A stretch of DNA of 64,000 bases from Pseudomonadota bacterium (GTDB taxonomy: Bacteria > Pseudomonadota > Alphaproteobacteria > Rhizobiales > Hyphomicrobiaceae), in the NCBI GenBank assembly GCA_023412805.1, contig JAEZRM010000052.1, forward strand, positions 1 to 64,000, read 5' to 3'. The notes beneath the pieces are model-generated. The model did no database searches, had not been told where the DNA came from, and was given only the letters and a program-made list of their open reading frames with translations. The translations under genes were made by a program, and so were the position numbers. Below, in pieces: positions 34,089 through 42,323 of this stretch. Position 1 is the stretch's first letter, and each line of letters starts with the position of its first letter.

Positions 34089-34640
34089 CTGATGATGAGC
34101 GATGCAGCGATGGTGAACCAAGTCGCGGGGATGTGAAGGCGCCCCATGAGTGGCCAGGTAGCTCGGCGCGGCAACCGCCGCTTCGCGCTGCTGGCCTCCG
34201 ATCGGTACGGCGATCATGTCCTGCTCGATCACCTCGCCCAAACGGACACCCGCATCGAACCCCGCCGCGACGATATCGAACTCCTCGTCGGTTACCGTGA
34301 CATCGATCGTCACCGCCGGATTTGCTTCCGCATATTGCGCGAGGAGAGGGCCTGACAGGAACTCTTCGGCGATCGAGGTGACAGCGAGCCTCAACAGTCC
34401 GCGCGGCTGATCCTCGGCCGCCAAATGCTCCAGCGCCTCCGTGATGTCAGACATGGGCTGCGACAGCGCAGCAAACAGGCTCTCTCCAGCCTCGGTCAAC
34501 CGAACCGAGCGCGTCGTGCGCGTAACGAGCGCCATCCCGATGCCGTCCTCGAGCCGCCGGATGCCCTGACTGACGGCGGAGACTCGATCAGCCAGCGCGT
34601 TGCTGCTCGCCGCCGCTCTTCTGGCCGTGCCTGCACACGC
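34089..34640 (-). pseudogene. LysR-type regulator, degenerate at both ends
   Basis: On the minus strand this frame encodes the recognition-helix region SAVSQGIRRLE, the wing TRTTRSVRLTEAGESL and a first effector subdomain through HPRDLVHHRCIAHHQ. The N-terminal part of the helix-turn-helix is scrambled, and homology stops at 34089 about 100 residues before a normal LysR end. Both point to a pseudogene. The missing C-terminal end may be the plus-strand fragment at 33814-33987, implying an inversion. Confidence 0.7.
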
Positions 34641-34893
34641 ATAGGCTAGCGTGAGGCACTCGAAGATCGAGATCGTTCTGGCAGAGGCCGGCGTGAGCTG
34701 GAGCACGTCGTTCACGTCAACACGTGCCGTGTCGGCGGTTTTCGGCCGGTCGCCAACGAAACGATCGTCCGGCTGTACCGCCAGTATATGCCGAACCACG
34801 CGCCCGATCTGGACGCGCGCTCCGAGCCCCAGGTTCGGAAATCGCAACCTCGCAACCCTTGTGGCGACGAAGTTGCAGCATTGTTACTCAAGC
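34641..34893. other. Unassigned stretch between LysR relic and TRAP genes
   Basis: Frames are open on both strands for part of this stretch but none shows recognisable family features or a good ribosome-binding site. I support no gene here. Confidence 0.4.
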
Positions 34894-36198
34894 TCAGTCC
34901 GACACCGCAAACAGCGCGATCTGCGGGAAGGTGATGAGCATGGCCACGATCATCAGCTCAAGAATGACGAACGGAATGCAGCCATAGAACATGTCGCGGA
35001 GCTCGACGTTCGGCGCCATGCTCTTGACGACGAACACGTTGAGCCCCACCGGCGGTGTGATGGCGCCGATCTCGACCATCTTCACGACGAGCAGGCCAAA
35101 CAACACACCGTCAAAACCAACCTGCTGCACAATCGGATAGACGATCGGCATCATGATCAGGATCATCGACAGGCCGTCCACGAAACATCCGAGGATCAGA
35201 AACGGCACCAGAAGAAGTACGATCGTGCCTGTCTGCGAAAGATTGAGTCCTGTTACCAGCGTCGCAAGGTGAGTCGGGAAGCCTGTTGTCGAAAGTCCCA
35301 GGCTGAACAGCCCCGCTCCGATCACCAGGGCGAAGATCGAGCAGGTCGCCGTTCCTGTATCACGAAGCCCATCGAGCACAGCCCGCTTCCGACCCGGCCG
35401 CCGCAGGACGGCAATCAACGCGAAGAGGGCACCGAGAGCGGCGGCCTCAGTCGCCGTTGCCACACCGAGATAGATCGTCCCCATCACGGCCGCAAAGAGA
35501 ACCGCGAGCTCCCAAGTGCGCCCCAGAGCGCCGAAACGCTCGCCCCATGAGGGCTTCGGCTCAAGCTTGGGGTCTGGCGCGATCTCCGGCTGCAGCTTGA
35601 CCCAGATGATGATGCCGATGACGTAGATGATGGCTGTCAGAATGCCCGGCACCAGAGCAGCAACGAACAGCTTCACGAGCGACACGTTCGTTGCGATAGA
35701 GTAGACAACCAGAATACCGCTCGGCGGGATCAGCACGCCGAGCGTGCCGCCAGCCGCGATACAGCCAGCCGCGAGCTTGCCCGAATAGCCCTTCTTCAGC
35801 ATCTCGGGCAGCGCGACACGCGCCATGGTCGAAGCCGTGGCGACGCTTGAACCACAGATCGTCGAGAATGCGGCACATCCGAACACTGTCGCAGCGGCCA
35901 AACCACCCGGCACGCGCCCAAGCCATTTCTGTCCGGCGTCGAATGCCTGGCGGGAAAGCCCCGCCGAGAATGCCATCTGCCCCATGAACAGGAACAGCGG
36001 CAGCACGATGTAGGCGAAGTTCGCCGTCGCGCTATAGGCGAATGTCGAGAGCAGAAACTCCACCGCGCGCCACGGGCGCGCAGTGACGAGGCCGACCATG
36101 CCGGCGGCTGCGAGCGCGAAGGCGATGGGGAGGCGCGTCAGCAGAAGGACGAGCAGAAGACCGATGATGGCCAGGCCGGGCGCAAGATCTGCGAGCAT
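34894..36198 (-). CDS. dctM: TRAP transporter large permease (DctM-like)
   Basis: The 12-helix channel subunit of a tripartite ATP-independent importer, 434 residues. Typical features are the opening GLLLVLLLTRLPIAFALAAAG, the LPLFLFMGQMAF region, GSSVATASTMARVALPEM and the GGTLGVLIPPSGILVVYSI stretch (key residues G-x-L-G-x-LIPPS). It starts with its A shared with the DctQ stop (TAATG), so the two permeases are coupled. It is the last gene of the minus-strand TRAP operon. Confidence 0.95.
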   Translation of the reverse strand: MLADLAPGLAIIGLLLVLLLTRLPIAFALAAAGMVGLVTARPWRAVEFLLSTFAYSATANFAYIVLPLFLFMGQMAFSAGLSRQAFDAGQKWLGRVPGGLAAATVFGCAAFSTICGSSVATASTMARVALPEMLKKGYSGKLAAGCIAAGGTLGVLIPPSGILVVYSIATNVSLVKLFVAALVPGILTAIIYVIGIIIWVKLQPEIAPDPKLEPKPSWGERFGALGRTWELAVLFAAVMGTIYLGVATATEAAALGALFALIAVLRRPGRKRAVLDGLRDTGTATCSIFALVIGAGLFSLGLSTTGFPTHLATLVTGLNLSQTGTIVLLLVPFLILGCFVDGLSMILIMMPIVYPIVQQVGFDGVLFGLLVVKMVEIGAITPPVGLNVFVVKSMAPNVELRDMFYGCIPFVILELMIVAMLITFPQIALFAVSD

Positions 36199-36722
36199 TA
36201 TTCTACGGCCTTTTCTGCAGCGGACGGCGCGAGGACGCGGGGCTGCCCCACGAGGAAGCGATAGATGTCACAGGCGAACTGCACGGCGAGAAGCCAAAGA
36301 CCGATCGCCAACAGAATACGCGCCGGCCAAAGGGGGAATGGCACGATACCGAAACCGGCCTCACCTCGCTCGAATGACATCATGGCTTGCTTGCTGCTCG
36401 GCCACGCCAGCAGAACGACGATGCCGAGGCAGGTGAGATATCCGAGGAGCTCGAGGAGTTTTTGCGCCCAGTCCGGCAGGTGTCGGGTCACAAGCTCGAT
36501 CGAGTAGTTCTGCCGCTGCTGCTGAGCGGCCGCCAAGCCGAAGAACACCAGCACCACCATCAGGAGCTCGCTGAACTCGACGCCGCCATGCAGCGGTGCG
36601 TTGAACAAGAAGCGCCCCGCCACGTCCGCGCAAACGACGATAATGATGAGGAGTGTTGCGAAGCCACTCAGAATGCTCAGTGCGAGCAAACCTCGTTCCA
36701 CCCGTTCGATAAGCGCGATCAT
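36198..36722 (-). CDS. dctQ: TRAP transporter small permease (DctQ-like)
   Basis: The four-helix small subunit of 174 residues. It has the motif CADVAGRFLFNAPLHGGVEFSELLMVVLVF (key G-R-F, E-x-S-x-L-L) and a helix pair at the C-terminus. The start at 36722 gives the usual short leader before helix one. An in-frame start at 36797 would add an unrelated proline-rich stretch. It lies about 90 bases downstream of the proximal binding-protein gene. Confidence 0.93.
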   Translation of the reverse strand: MIALIERVERGLLALSILSGFATLLIIIVVCADVAGRFLFNAPLHGGVEFSELLMVVLVFFGLAAAQQQRQNYSIELVTRHLPDWAQKLLELLGYLTCLGIVVLLAWPSSKQAMMSFERGEAGFGIVPFPLWPARILLAIGLWLLAVQFACDIYRFLVGQPRVLAPSAAEKAVE

Positions 36723-36815
36723 GAGGCTTCCAGTGTGAGGAGCACAGGATAGGGGATTTGGAGGAGCGCTTGAAACAAGCGCTCCTCCGAGCGGCATGAG
36801 ACTGACTGACGGACG

Positions 36816-37913
36816 TCAGCTCTTGCCGCACTTCTGGAGATAGCGTTCGAAGCCCGGAACGTACGTCGAACTCTTCTCGAACTCGCGCACATAGCCGAGG
36901 AACTGGTCGAGCATCGCGGGACCGTCAGCCTTGGTCTCGCTCTTCACCCGCTTCAGCCAAGCCTCCTGCAAAGGAGCAACCGCCACCTTACGGATTTTCT
37001 CGAGCTCTTCCGCGCTGGTCACGCTGATGCTGAGCTTTTCCTTCATGCCGCAGAGCTTGTCCACGACACCGCCAACGCTCTCGTCGTTGAACTTCAGCGA
37101 CATCTTGAGTGCCTCGGCAGACACCTCGTCGATGATTTTGCGATGCTTCTCGCTCAGCTTCTTGTAGCGATCGTGACTGATGGCAACGACCGCCATGGCG
37201 TAGATCCCAAGCGCACCACCGTCACCGCCGAATTTGCCGACCTCGTGAGCCCCGCCAAGAACAGTCGAATCGAATGGGCCGGTCATCGCATCGACGACGC
37301 CGCGCTGCAGCCCCTCGAGACCATCAGGCCAGGTCAGCGCGACGGGCGTCGAGCCAAGAGCTGAATAGGCCTCCGAGATCGGCGGCACTGCCCGAATTCT
37401 GATGCCCTTATAGTCGTCGGCTTTTACGAGCGGCTTGCGCGACCACACCGAGTTCTCCGCCCAAGGCCCTGCGTAGAGGACCTTTGCGCCCTTGCTTTCG
37501 AACTCGTTCCGGAAGGCCGCATTCTCGGCATAGAGCTTATTCCATGCGAGAGCCACGGCATCGGCCTTCTGCGACGTCAGGGGCAGAAGCACATTTGCGA
37601 GGGGGTACTCGCGAACATTGTAGCCGGAGGGTGCGCCGTTGACGACATCGGCCGCGCCGCTGCGCAGTGCCGGAAACAGCTCGGCCCCCTTCATGAGGGA
37701 CTGGTTCCAGAATTTCTCGAACTTGATCTCGCCGCCCGAGCGCTTCTCGATTTCGCCCATGAACCACAGATCGGTCTTGCTCGCGGAGTAGACATCCGAG
37801 AAATATGTCGCGTACACGAATTTCTCAGCCGCCGAGGCGCTGTTCGCCCCAATCGCAAAGGCACAAGCAGCGATCGCCGTGCGCAGGGTTCTGCCGAGGG
37901 TCTTTAAATTCAT
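36816..37913 (-). CDS. dctP: TRAP transporter substrate-binding protein (DctP family), paralogue 1
   Basis: A periplasmic solute receptor of 365 residues. The signal peptide runs MNLKTLGRTLRTAIAACAFAIG to a cleavage near SASA-AEK. The mature fold shows FWNQSLMKGAELFPALRSGAADV in key residues, and RIRAVPPISEAYSALGSTPVALTW (the conserved ligand-binding arginine region). The start at 37913 follows AAGGAGA. It is a close paralogue of the next gene upstream, and both end with the same Cys-containing tail LQKCGKS. Confidence 0.95.
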   Translation of the reverse strand: MNLKTLGRTLRTAIAACAFAIGANSASAAEKFVYATYFSDVYSASKTDLWFMGEIEKRSGGEIKFEKFWNQSLMKGAELFPALRSGAADVVNGAPSGYNVREYPLANVLLPLTSQKADAVALAWNKLYAENAAFRNEFESKGAKVLYAGPWAENSVWSRKPLVKADDYKGIRIRAVPPISEAYSALGSTPVALTWPDGLEGLQRGVVDAMTGPFDSTVLGGAHEVGKFGGDGGALGIYAMAVVAISHDRYKKLSEKHRKIIDEVSAEALKMSLKFNDESVGGVVDKLCGMKEKLSISVTSAEELEKIRKVAVAPLQEAWLKRVKSETKADGPAMLDQFLGYVREFEKSSTYVPGFERYLQKCGKS

Positions 37914-38069
37914 CCTTCGATCTCCTTCTTGGCGTTTCCTACTTTGTGTGGGCAGTTGTGCCACGCTTTGCGCGGTTCCGCCCATCTTTGGTTCATGTCG
38001 GGCTGACTTGATGGAATTGGAGGAGCCCGCTGAATGAGGCTCCTCCGGGCAGCGGATGGGCGACGAAGA

Positions 38070-39170
38070 TCAGCTCTTGCCGCACTTCTGGAGAAAGCGC
38101 TCGAAGCCCGGAACGTAAGTCGAGGTCTTTTCGAGCTCGCGCACGTAGCCAAGGAACTCGTCGAGCATGGCCTTGCCATCTACTTTGGCCTCGGTGTTTG
38201 CGCGCTTGATCCAGGCCTCCTGCAAGGGAGCGACGGCGCCCTTGCGGACCTTCTCCGCCTCTTCTGCGCTGAACACGTTGACCGTGATCGCGTCCTTCTT
38301 CGCGCAGAGCTTATCTACGGCGACGCCGACGCTTTCATCGTTGAACTTCACCGACATCTTGGGCGCTTCGGCTGCGACCTCGTCGATGATCTTGCGATGC
38401 TTCTCGCTGAGCCGCTTGTAGCGGTCCATGCTCATGGCGACCGTCGCCATGGCGAAGATACCCATGCCGCCGGCGTCGCTGCCGTACTTGCCGACCTCAT
38501 GCGCACCACCAAGCACGCCGGAGTCGAATGGCGCCGACGACATTGCGTCCACAACGCCGCGTTGCAGGCCCTCGAGACCATCCGGCCAGCTCAGCGCAAC
38601 AGGTGTCGCACCCAGCGCAGCGTAGGCATCCGAAACTGCCGGCACGGCGCGGACCTTCAATCCTTTGAAGTCGTCCGCCTTGGCAATGGGGCGGCGTGCC
38701 CACAAGGAATTCTCGGCCCATGCACCCACGTAGAGGACCTTCGCGCCCCGGCTCTCGAACTCCTTCCGGAAATCCGCATTCTGCGCGTAGAGCTTGTTCC
38801 ACGCGAGCGTCACCGCGTCGGCCTTCGAAGACGTGAGCGGAAGCACGATATTGGCGAGCGGATACTCGCGAACATTGTAGGAGGCCGGCGCGCCATCGAC
38901 GATATCGGCGGCACCGCTACGGAGCGCGGGAAAAAGCTCCGGCGCCTTGACCAGAGACTGGTTCCAGAACTTCTCGAACGTGATCTCGCCGCCCGAGCGC
39001 TTCTCCACCTCGCCCATAAACCACAGGTCGGTCTTGCTCGCCGAATAGACATCCGAGAAGTACGTCGCATAGACGAGCTTCTCTTTCGCGAATGCAGGGC
39101 CAGCACCAACCAGCACAGTCAACGCAGCAGCGGCTGCCGACATGCAGCCACTCAACTGACGCAGTGTCAT
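38070..39170 (-). CDS. dctP: TRAP transporter substrate-binding protein (DctP family), paralogue 2
   Basis: A second receptor of 366 residues, clearly alignable end to end with the neighbouring paralogue (shared VYATYFSDVYSASKTDLWF, FWNQSL, EKHRKIIDEV and LQKCGKS). The signal peptide ends near GPAFA-KEK. AAGGAGATC precedes the start at 39170. Only one DctQM pair is present, so both receptors probably feed the same channel with different ligands or affinities. The start of the mature proteins is identical over a long stretch, indicating a recent duplication. Confidence 0.95.
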   Translation of the reverse strand: MTLRQLSGCMSAAAAALTVLVGAGPAFAKEKLVYATYFSDVYSASKTDLWFMGEVEKRSGGEITFEKFWNQSLVKAPELFPALRSGAADIVDGAPASYNVREYPLANIVLPLTSSKADAVTLAWNKLYAQNADFRKEFESRGAKVLYVGAWAENSLWARRPIAKADDFKGLKVRAVPAVSDAYAALGATPVALSWPDGLEGLQRGVVDAMSSAPFDSGVLGGAHEVGKYGSDAGGMGIFAMATVAMSMDRYKRLSEKHRKIIDEVAAEAPKMSVKFNDESVGVAVDKLCAKKDAITVNVFSAEEAEKVRKGAVAPLQEAWIKRANTEAKVDGKAMLDEFLGYVRELEKTSTYVPGFERFLQKCGKS

Positions 39171-39313
39171 CGTAACGATCTCCTTCAAGGCGTTTCCTGT
39201 TGCAAGCGGGCGGAATCGCGGACTGCGTGATGTCACCCGTCGGCTGTTGATCTTGCAGATGCAGAACGATGCACGGTGCCCCTCGCCTCGGCGTGCAGCG
39301 CTCAGCAGCTTGC

Positions 39314-40255
39314 TTATGTGAGCGCGCTCCTCAGGGCATTCGAGACATCGGATTGCGCGCGCACGGCATCGTCGATTGCCGGCGTCATGCCGAAGAAGCC
39401 GTGGATCATGCCGGCGTACTCTTTGCGCTCGACCGTCGTGCCGGCAGCGCGCAACGCCTCGGCGTAGTCGGCGCCCTCGTCGCAAAGGACGTCGCATTGC
39501 GCCGCGATGATCAGCGCGGGCGGCAGGTTGGCGAGGCTTTGCGTCTTGACGGGCGAGGCGCGCCAATCGTCGGAATCCTCGGCACTGCGAAGGTAATGCT
39601 GATAGAACCACTTCATGGCGCCACTCGTCAGGACGCCGTAGCCCTCGCCGAAGCGGTTGTAGCTGTCGGAGCCACCGCCGTAATCCGTTACGGGGTAGAT
39701 CAGCACCTGCAGCTTGATGTTCTCGTGGCCGGCATCGCGGGCCATGATCGCGACGACCGCTGCCAGATTGCCGCCAGCGCTGTCGCCGCCAACGGCGAGC
39801 CGCGAAGTGTCGATACCGAGCGACGCGCCATTCTCCCGCACCCAGGCAAATGCCGCCCAGGCATCCTCGACAGCACCAGGAAATTTATGCTCCGGCGCCA
39901 GGCGATAATCGACGGCGACGACAACGACCTCCGCGCCCCCGCAAAGATTGCGCGCGATCACGTCATGCGTGTCGAGATCGCCGAAAACGTGGCCACCACC
40001 ATGGAAGTAGATGAGGGCCGGACGCGGCCCCTTGGCATTAGGCCAGTAGATGCGGACCGGCACGTCGCCGCCAGGGCCTGGCACAACGCCATCCTCAGCC
40101 CTCGCAATCGGGGCCGGCGTGCCGCCACGCGCACGCGACATCGCATTGAATGTCGCCCTTGCTTGCGCAGGCGTCAAACTCTCGACGGTCGGCAGCTTCG
40201 CTTCAGCCAGTGCGGCGAGAGCGACCTTTATTTGCGGATGTACGGGCGTGCTCAA
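39314..40255 (-). CDS. Alpha/beta hydrolase, hormone-sensitive-lipase type esterase
   Basis: A carboxylesterase of 313 residues. The oxyanion motif is YFHGGGHVFGDLDTHD, the nucleophile elbow GGDSAGGNLAA, and the catalytic Asp and His are in CDVLCDEGADYAEAL and MIHGFFGM. A TTG start at 40255, preceded by GCGAGGA, is chosen because residues from there (STPVHPQIKVALAAL) match the family N-terminus. No ATG fits. It overlaps the end of the GntR gene by 53 bases. In context it could hydrolyse the ester made by the monooxygenase encoded opposite. Confidence 0.9.
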   Translation of the reverse strand: MSTPVHPQIKVALAALAEAKLPTVESLTPAQARATFNAMSRARGGTPAPIARAEDGVVPGPGGDVPVRIYWPNAKGPRPALIYFHGGGHVFGDLDTHDVIARNLCGGAEVVVVAVDYRLAPEHKFPGAVEDAWAAFAWVRENGASLGIDTSRLAVGGDSAGGNLAAVVAIMARDAGHENIKLQVLIYPVTDYGGGSDSYNRFGEGYGVLTSGAMKWFYQHYLRSAEDSDDWRASPVKTQSLANLPPALIIAAQCDVLCDEGADYAEALRAAGTTVERKEYAGMIHGFFGMTPAIDDAVRAQSDVSNALRSALT

Positions 40256-41045
40256 CGTTTCCTCGCCTGCTCTCACTCTTTTTCTCTGCCGCTTTCGGCG
40301 GCGCCCGCTGCTCTTCGGCAGCCGGATCGAACTGCTCGACCGAACCATCATCGAGAATGCGGCGCGTGATGTACGCGTACAGCATCGGCGATATGGGGCG
40401 ATCGAGAACGACAAAACCCACGCGCAGCATCTGGCTACGAAAGACGGCTTCGGCCTCGTCCGGATCTCCCGACTTCAGCAGCGCGACGAATATGTCGTAG
40501 TCACGCAGGATGTCATGGAGGGGAAGATAAGGACGGCCCAGGCGCCGGACGTAGATGTTGATCAGACCGTACAGCGACTGCCACGAGCGGAAAATGAACT
40601 CGTTCGCCGCGCGGTGGAGGATCTCGTAGAACTCCCAGTGCCCGTCGAAGAACCTCTTCTCGTCATTGCGATCGGCCGCAGTCCGCATCTTTGCGAGCGG
40701 CGCCTCGAAGCGCTTGAAAACCGACGCATCGGCATTGGCTGTAACATAGCGCGCAGCCATGCCGCCGAGGACAGCTCGCAGAATGATCATGTCCTGCATC
40801 TGATCGGGCGTTGGATCGACGACGAATGCGCCGCGTCCGGGATGAAATTCGACGAGCCCCTCGGACGCCAGGCTCCTCAGTGCCTCGCGAAGCGGGCCGC
40901 GGCTGATCTGAAACTGCTCCGCGAGCGCGGTCTCCACAAGATGCGCGCCGGGGGCCAGTCGCCCTGACCAGATCGCCTCCTGAATCAAGCGCTTCGCCAT
41001 GACGGCGAGCGTCGGCGAACGAACGATTTCCGGCAGTTCAAGCAT
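40203..41045 (-). CDS. GntR-family transcriptional regulator, FCD subfamily
   Basis: A repressor-type regulator of 280 residues. The N-terminal winged helix shows SGRLAPGAHLVETALAEQF with QISRGPLREALRSL and then EFHPGRGAFV. The C-terminal FCD effector domain (about residues 80-225) has LRAVLGGMAARYV and DGHWEFYEILHRAANEF, whose histidines usually bind a metal. A basic tail of about 40 residues follows, longer than usual, and overlaps the esterase start. It is divergent from the alcohol dehydrogenase, with inverted repeats between. Confidence 0.92.
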   Translation of the reverse strand: MLELPEIVRSPTLAVMAKRLIQEAIWSGRLAPGAHLVETALAEQFQISRGPLREALRSLASEGLVEFHPGRGAFVVDPTPDQMQDMIILRAVLGGMAARYVTANADASVFKRFEAPLAKMRTAADRNDEKRFFDGHWEFYEILHRAANEFIFRSWQSLYGLINIYVRRLGRPYLPLHDILRDYDIFVALLKSGDPDEAEAVFRSQMLRVGFVVLDRPISPMLYAYITRRILDDGSVEQFDPAAEEQRAPPKAAEKKSESRRGNVEHARTSANKGRSRRTG

Positions 41046-41093
41046 TCAGCAACCCCGCGAGCGACCGGGGAGGAATGGCGGCAACGCGTAGAA

Positions 41094-41138
41094 TTGTCAA
41101 CAGATCACCGAGATCGGTAAATTGTTGACAGCCAACAA
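41094..41138. promoter_or_regulatory. Candidate GntR operator region
   Basis: Three related symmetries are packed together: TTGTCAACA (41094-41102) facing TGTTGACA (41123-41130), a central ACCGA-GA-TCGGT, and TTGTTG-ACAGC-CAACAA (41122-41138). Such TTGTC/GACAA half-sites suit FCD-type GntR regulators. They lie between the regulator and the alcohol dehydrogenase and overlap the -35 box described next. Confidence 0.65.
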
Positions 41139-41152
41139 TCTGCGGCTAGTGT
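41125..41152 (+). promoter_or_regulatory. Sigma-70-like promoter for the alcohol dehydrogenase operon
   Basis: A perfect TTGACA (41125-41130) is separated by 16 bases from TAGTGT (41147-41152), a weak -10. The -35 box is inside the inverted repeat TTGTTG-N5-CAACAA, so a bound repressor would block it. The start codon of the dehydrogenase is about 60 bases downstream. Confidence 0.55.
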
Positions 41153-41215
41153 GCGCTGAAATGGTCATAAGAGCGAGCGGCACGATGAGCGCCGCACGTC
41201 ATGAAGGAGGAATGC

Positions 41216-42265
41216 ATGCAGGGCGTCGTCTTCGCCGGCGATCGACGCGTGGCGTTTCAGGATTTTGCGGATCCCACGCCCGGACCGGGTGAAGTCGTGC
41301 TCGAAATCAAGGCCTCCGGCATGTGCGGGAGCGACCTGAAATTCTACCGCGCGGCTCCGGGCGAAGCTGCAAAGCTGCTCGGATTTTCAAGCGCACGCGC
41401 CGTTATCGCGGGCCACGAGCCGTGTGGCGTCGTGGCAGCCGTTGGCAGCGGCGTCGGCGAGCGTGAGGCCCGCGTTGGCCAACGCGTAATGGTGCATCAC
41501 TATCGCGGCTGTGGTGTCTGTCCGCATTGCTCGACGGGCTGGATGCAGCTCTGCGATGAGGGCGTCGCGGAGGTCTACGGCGCGACCGGGCATGGTGCTC
41601 ATGCGCCTTATATGAAGGTGCCGGCCCGCACACTCGTGAACCTCCCCGACGAGCTGTCATTCGAAACTGGCGCCGCAATTTCATGCGGCACTGGCACCGC
41701 GTGGGGTGCGCTCAAGCGCCTGGAGCTTACCGGCGACCAGACGATCGCGATCTTCGGTCAAGGCCCGGTCGGCCTGTCGGCGACGCAGCTCGCAGCCGCC
41801 ATGGGCGCCCGCGTGATCGCTCTCGATATCAGCAACGAGCGGCTCGCCCGCGCGAAGGAATTCGGTGCGGATGTGCTCGTCAATCCGACGGAGACCAACG
41901 CGGTCGATGCCATACGCCAGGTAACGCATGGCCTCGGCGCGCACGCATCCCTCGATTCCTCGTCGTCGTCGGAAGCGCGCCGTCAGGCCGTTCAATGTGT
42001 CCACACATGGGGAAAAGCCTGTTTCGTCGGCGAGGGTGGCCAGGTTACCCTCGATGTAAGTCCCGACATGCTGCGCCGGCAGGTCACCGTCATCGGCTCT
42101 TGGACATTCTCGACAGTGGGCCAGGCCGAATGCGCGACGTTCATCGCCGACCGCAAGATCAAGGTGGACGATCTCTTCACGCACCGCTGGAAGCTCGATC
42201 AGGCCGAAGAGGCCTACCAATTGTTCGATCGGCAGACGACCGGCAAGGGCGTATTCCTGATGTAG
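41216..42265 (+). CDS. Zinc-dependent alcohol dehydrogenase (MDR family)
   Basis: A medium-chain dehydrogenase of 349 residues. Catalytic zinc residues are in SGMCGSDLKFY and AGHEPCG. The structural-zinc lobe has CGVCPHC with a following C in WMQLC. The NAD(P) motif is GQGPVGLSATQL. The start at 41216 is set by AAGGAGG at 41203-41209; an upstream ATG at 41201 precedes that site. With the monooxygenase that follows, it would oxidise a secondary alcohol to the ketone. Confidence 0.93.
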   Translation: MQGVVFAGDRRVAFQDFADPTPGPGEVVLEIKASGMCGSDLKFYRAAPGEAAKLLGFSSARAVIAGHEPCGVVAAVGSGVGEREARVGQRVMVHHYRGCGVCPHCSTGWMQLCDEGVAEVYGATGHGAHAPYMKVPARTLVNLPDELSFETGAAISCGTGTAWGALKRLELTGDQTIAIFGQGPVGLSATQLAAAMGARVIALDISNERLARAKEFGADVLVNPTETNAVDAIRQVTHGLGAHASLDSSSSSEARRQAVQCVHTWGKACFVGEGGQVTLDVSPDMLRRQVTVIGSWTFSTVGQAECATFIADRKIKVDDLFTHRWKLDQAEEAYQLFDRQTTGKGVFLM

Positions 42266-42266
42266 C

Positions 42267-42279
42267 GCCCCTGCGGGGC
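42267..42279. terminator. Small GC hairpin after the dehydrogenase
   Basis: GCCCC-TGC-GGGGC begins two bases after the stop codon. There is no T-run, so it may only attenuate or stabilise the transcript between the dehydrogenase and the monooxygenase. Confidence 0.4.
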
Positions 42280-42323
42280 AACTCAGTCACTGACCAAATT
42301 CACGACGCAAGAAAGCAATAGAC

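Noticed and set aside
41146..41153. CTAGTGTG sequence resembling the start of the hairpin element
   Set aside because: Eight bases only, with no matching stem; it coincides with the -10 region of the dehydrogenase promoter.
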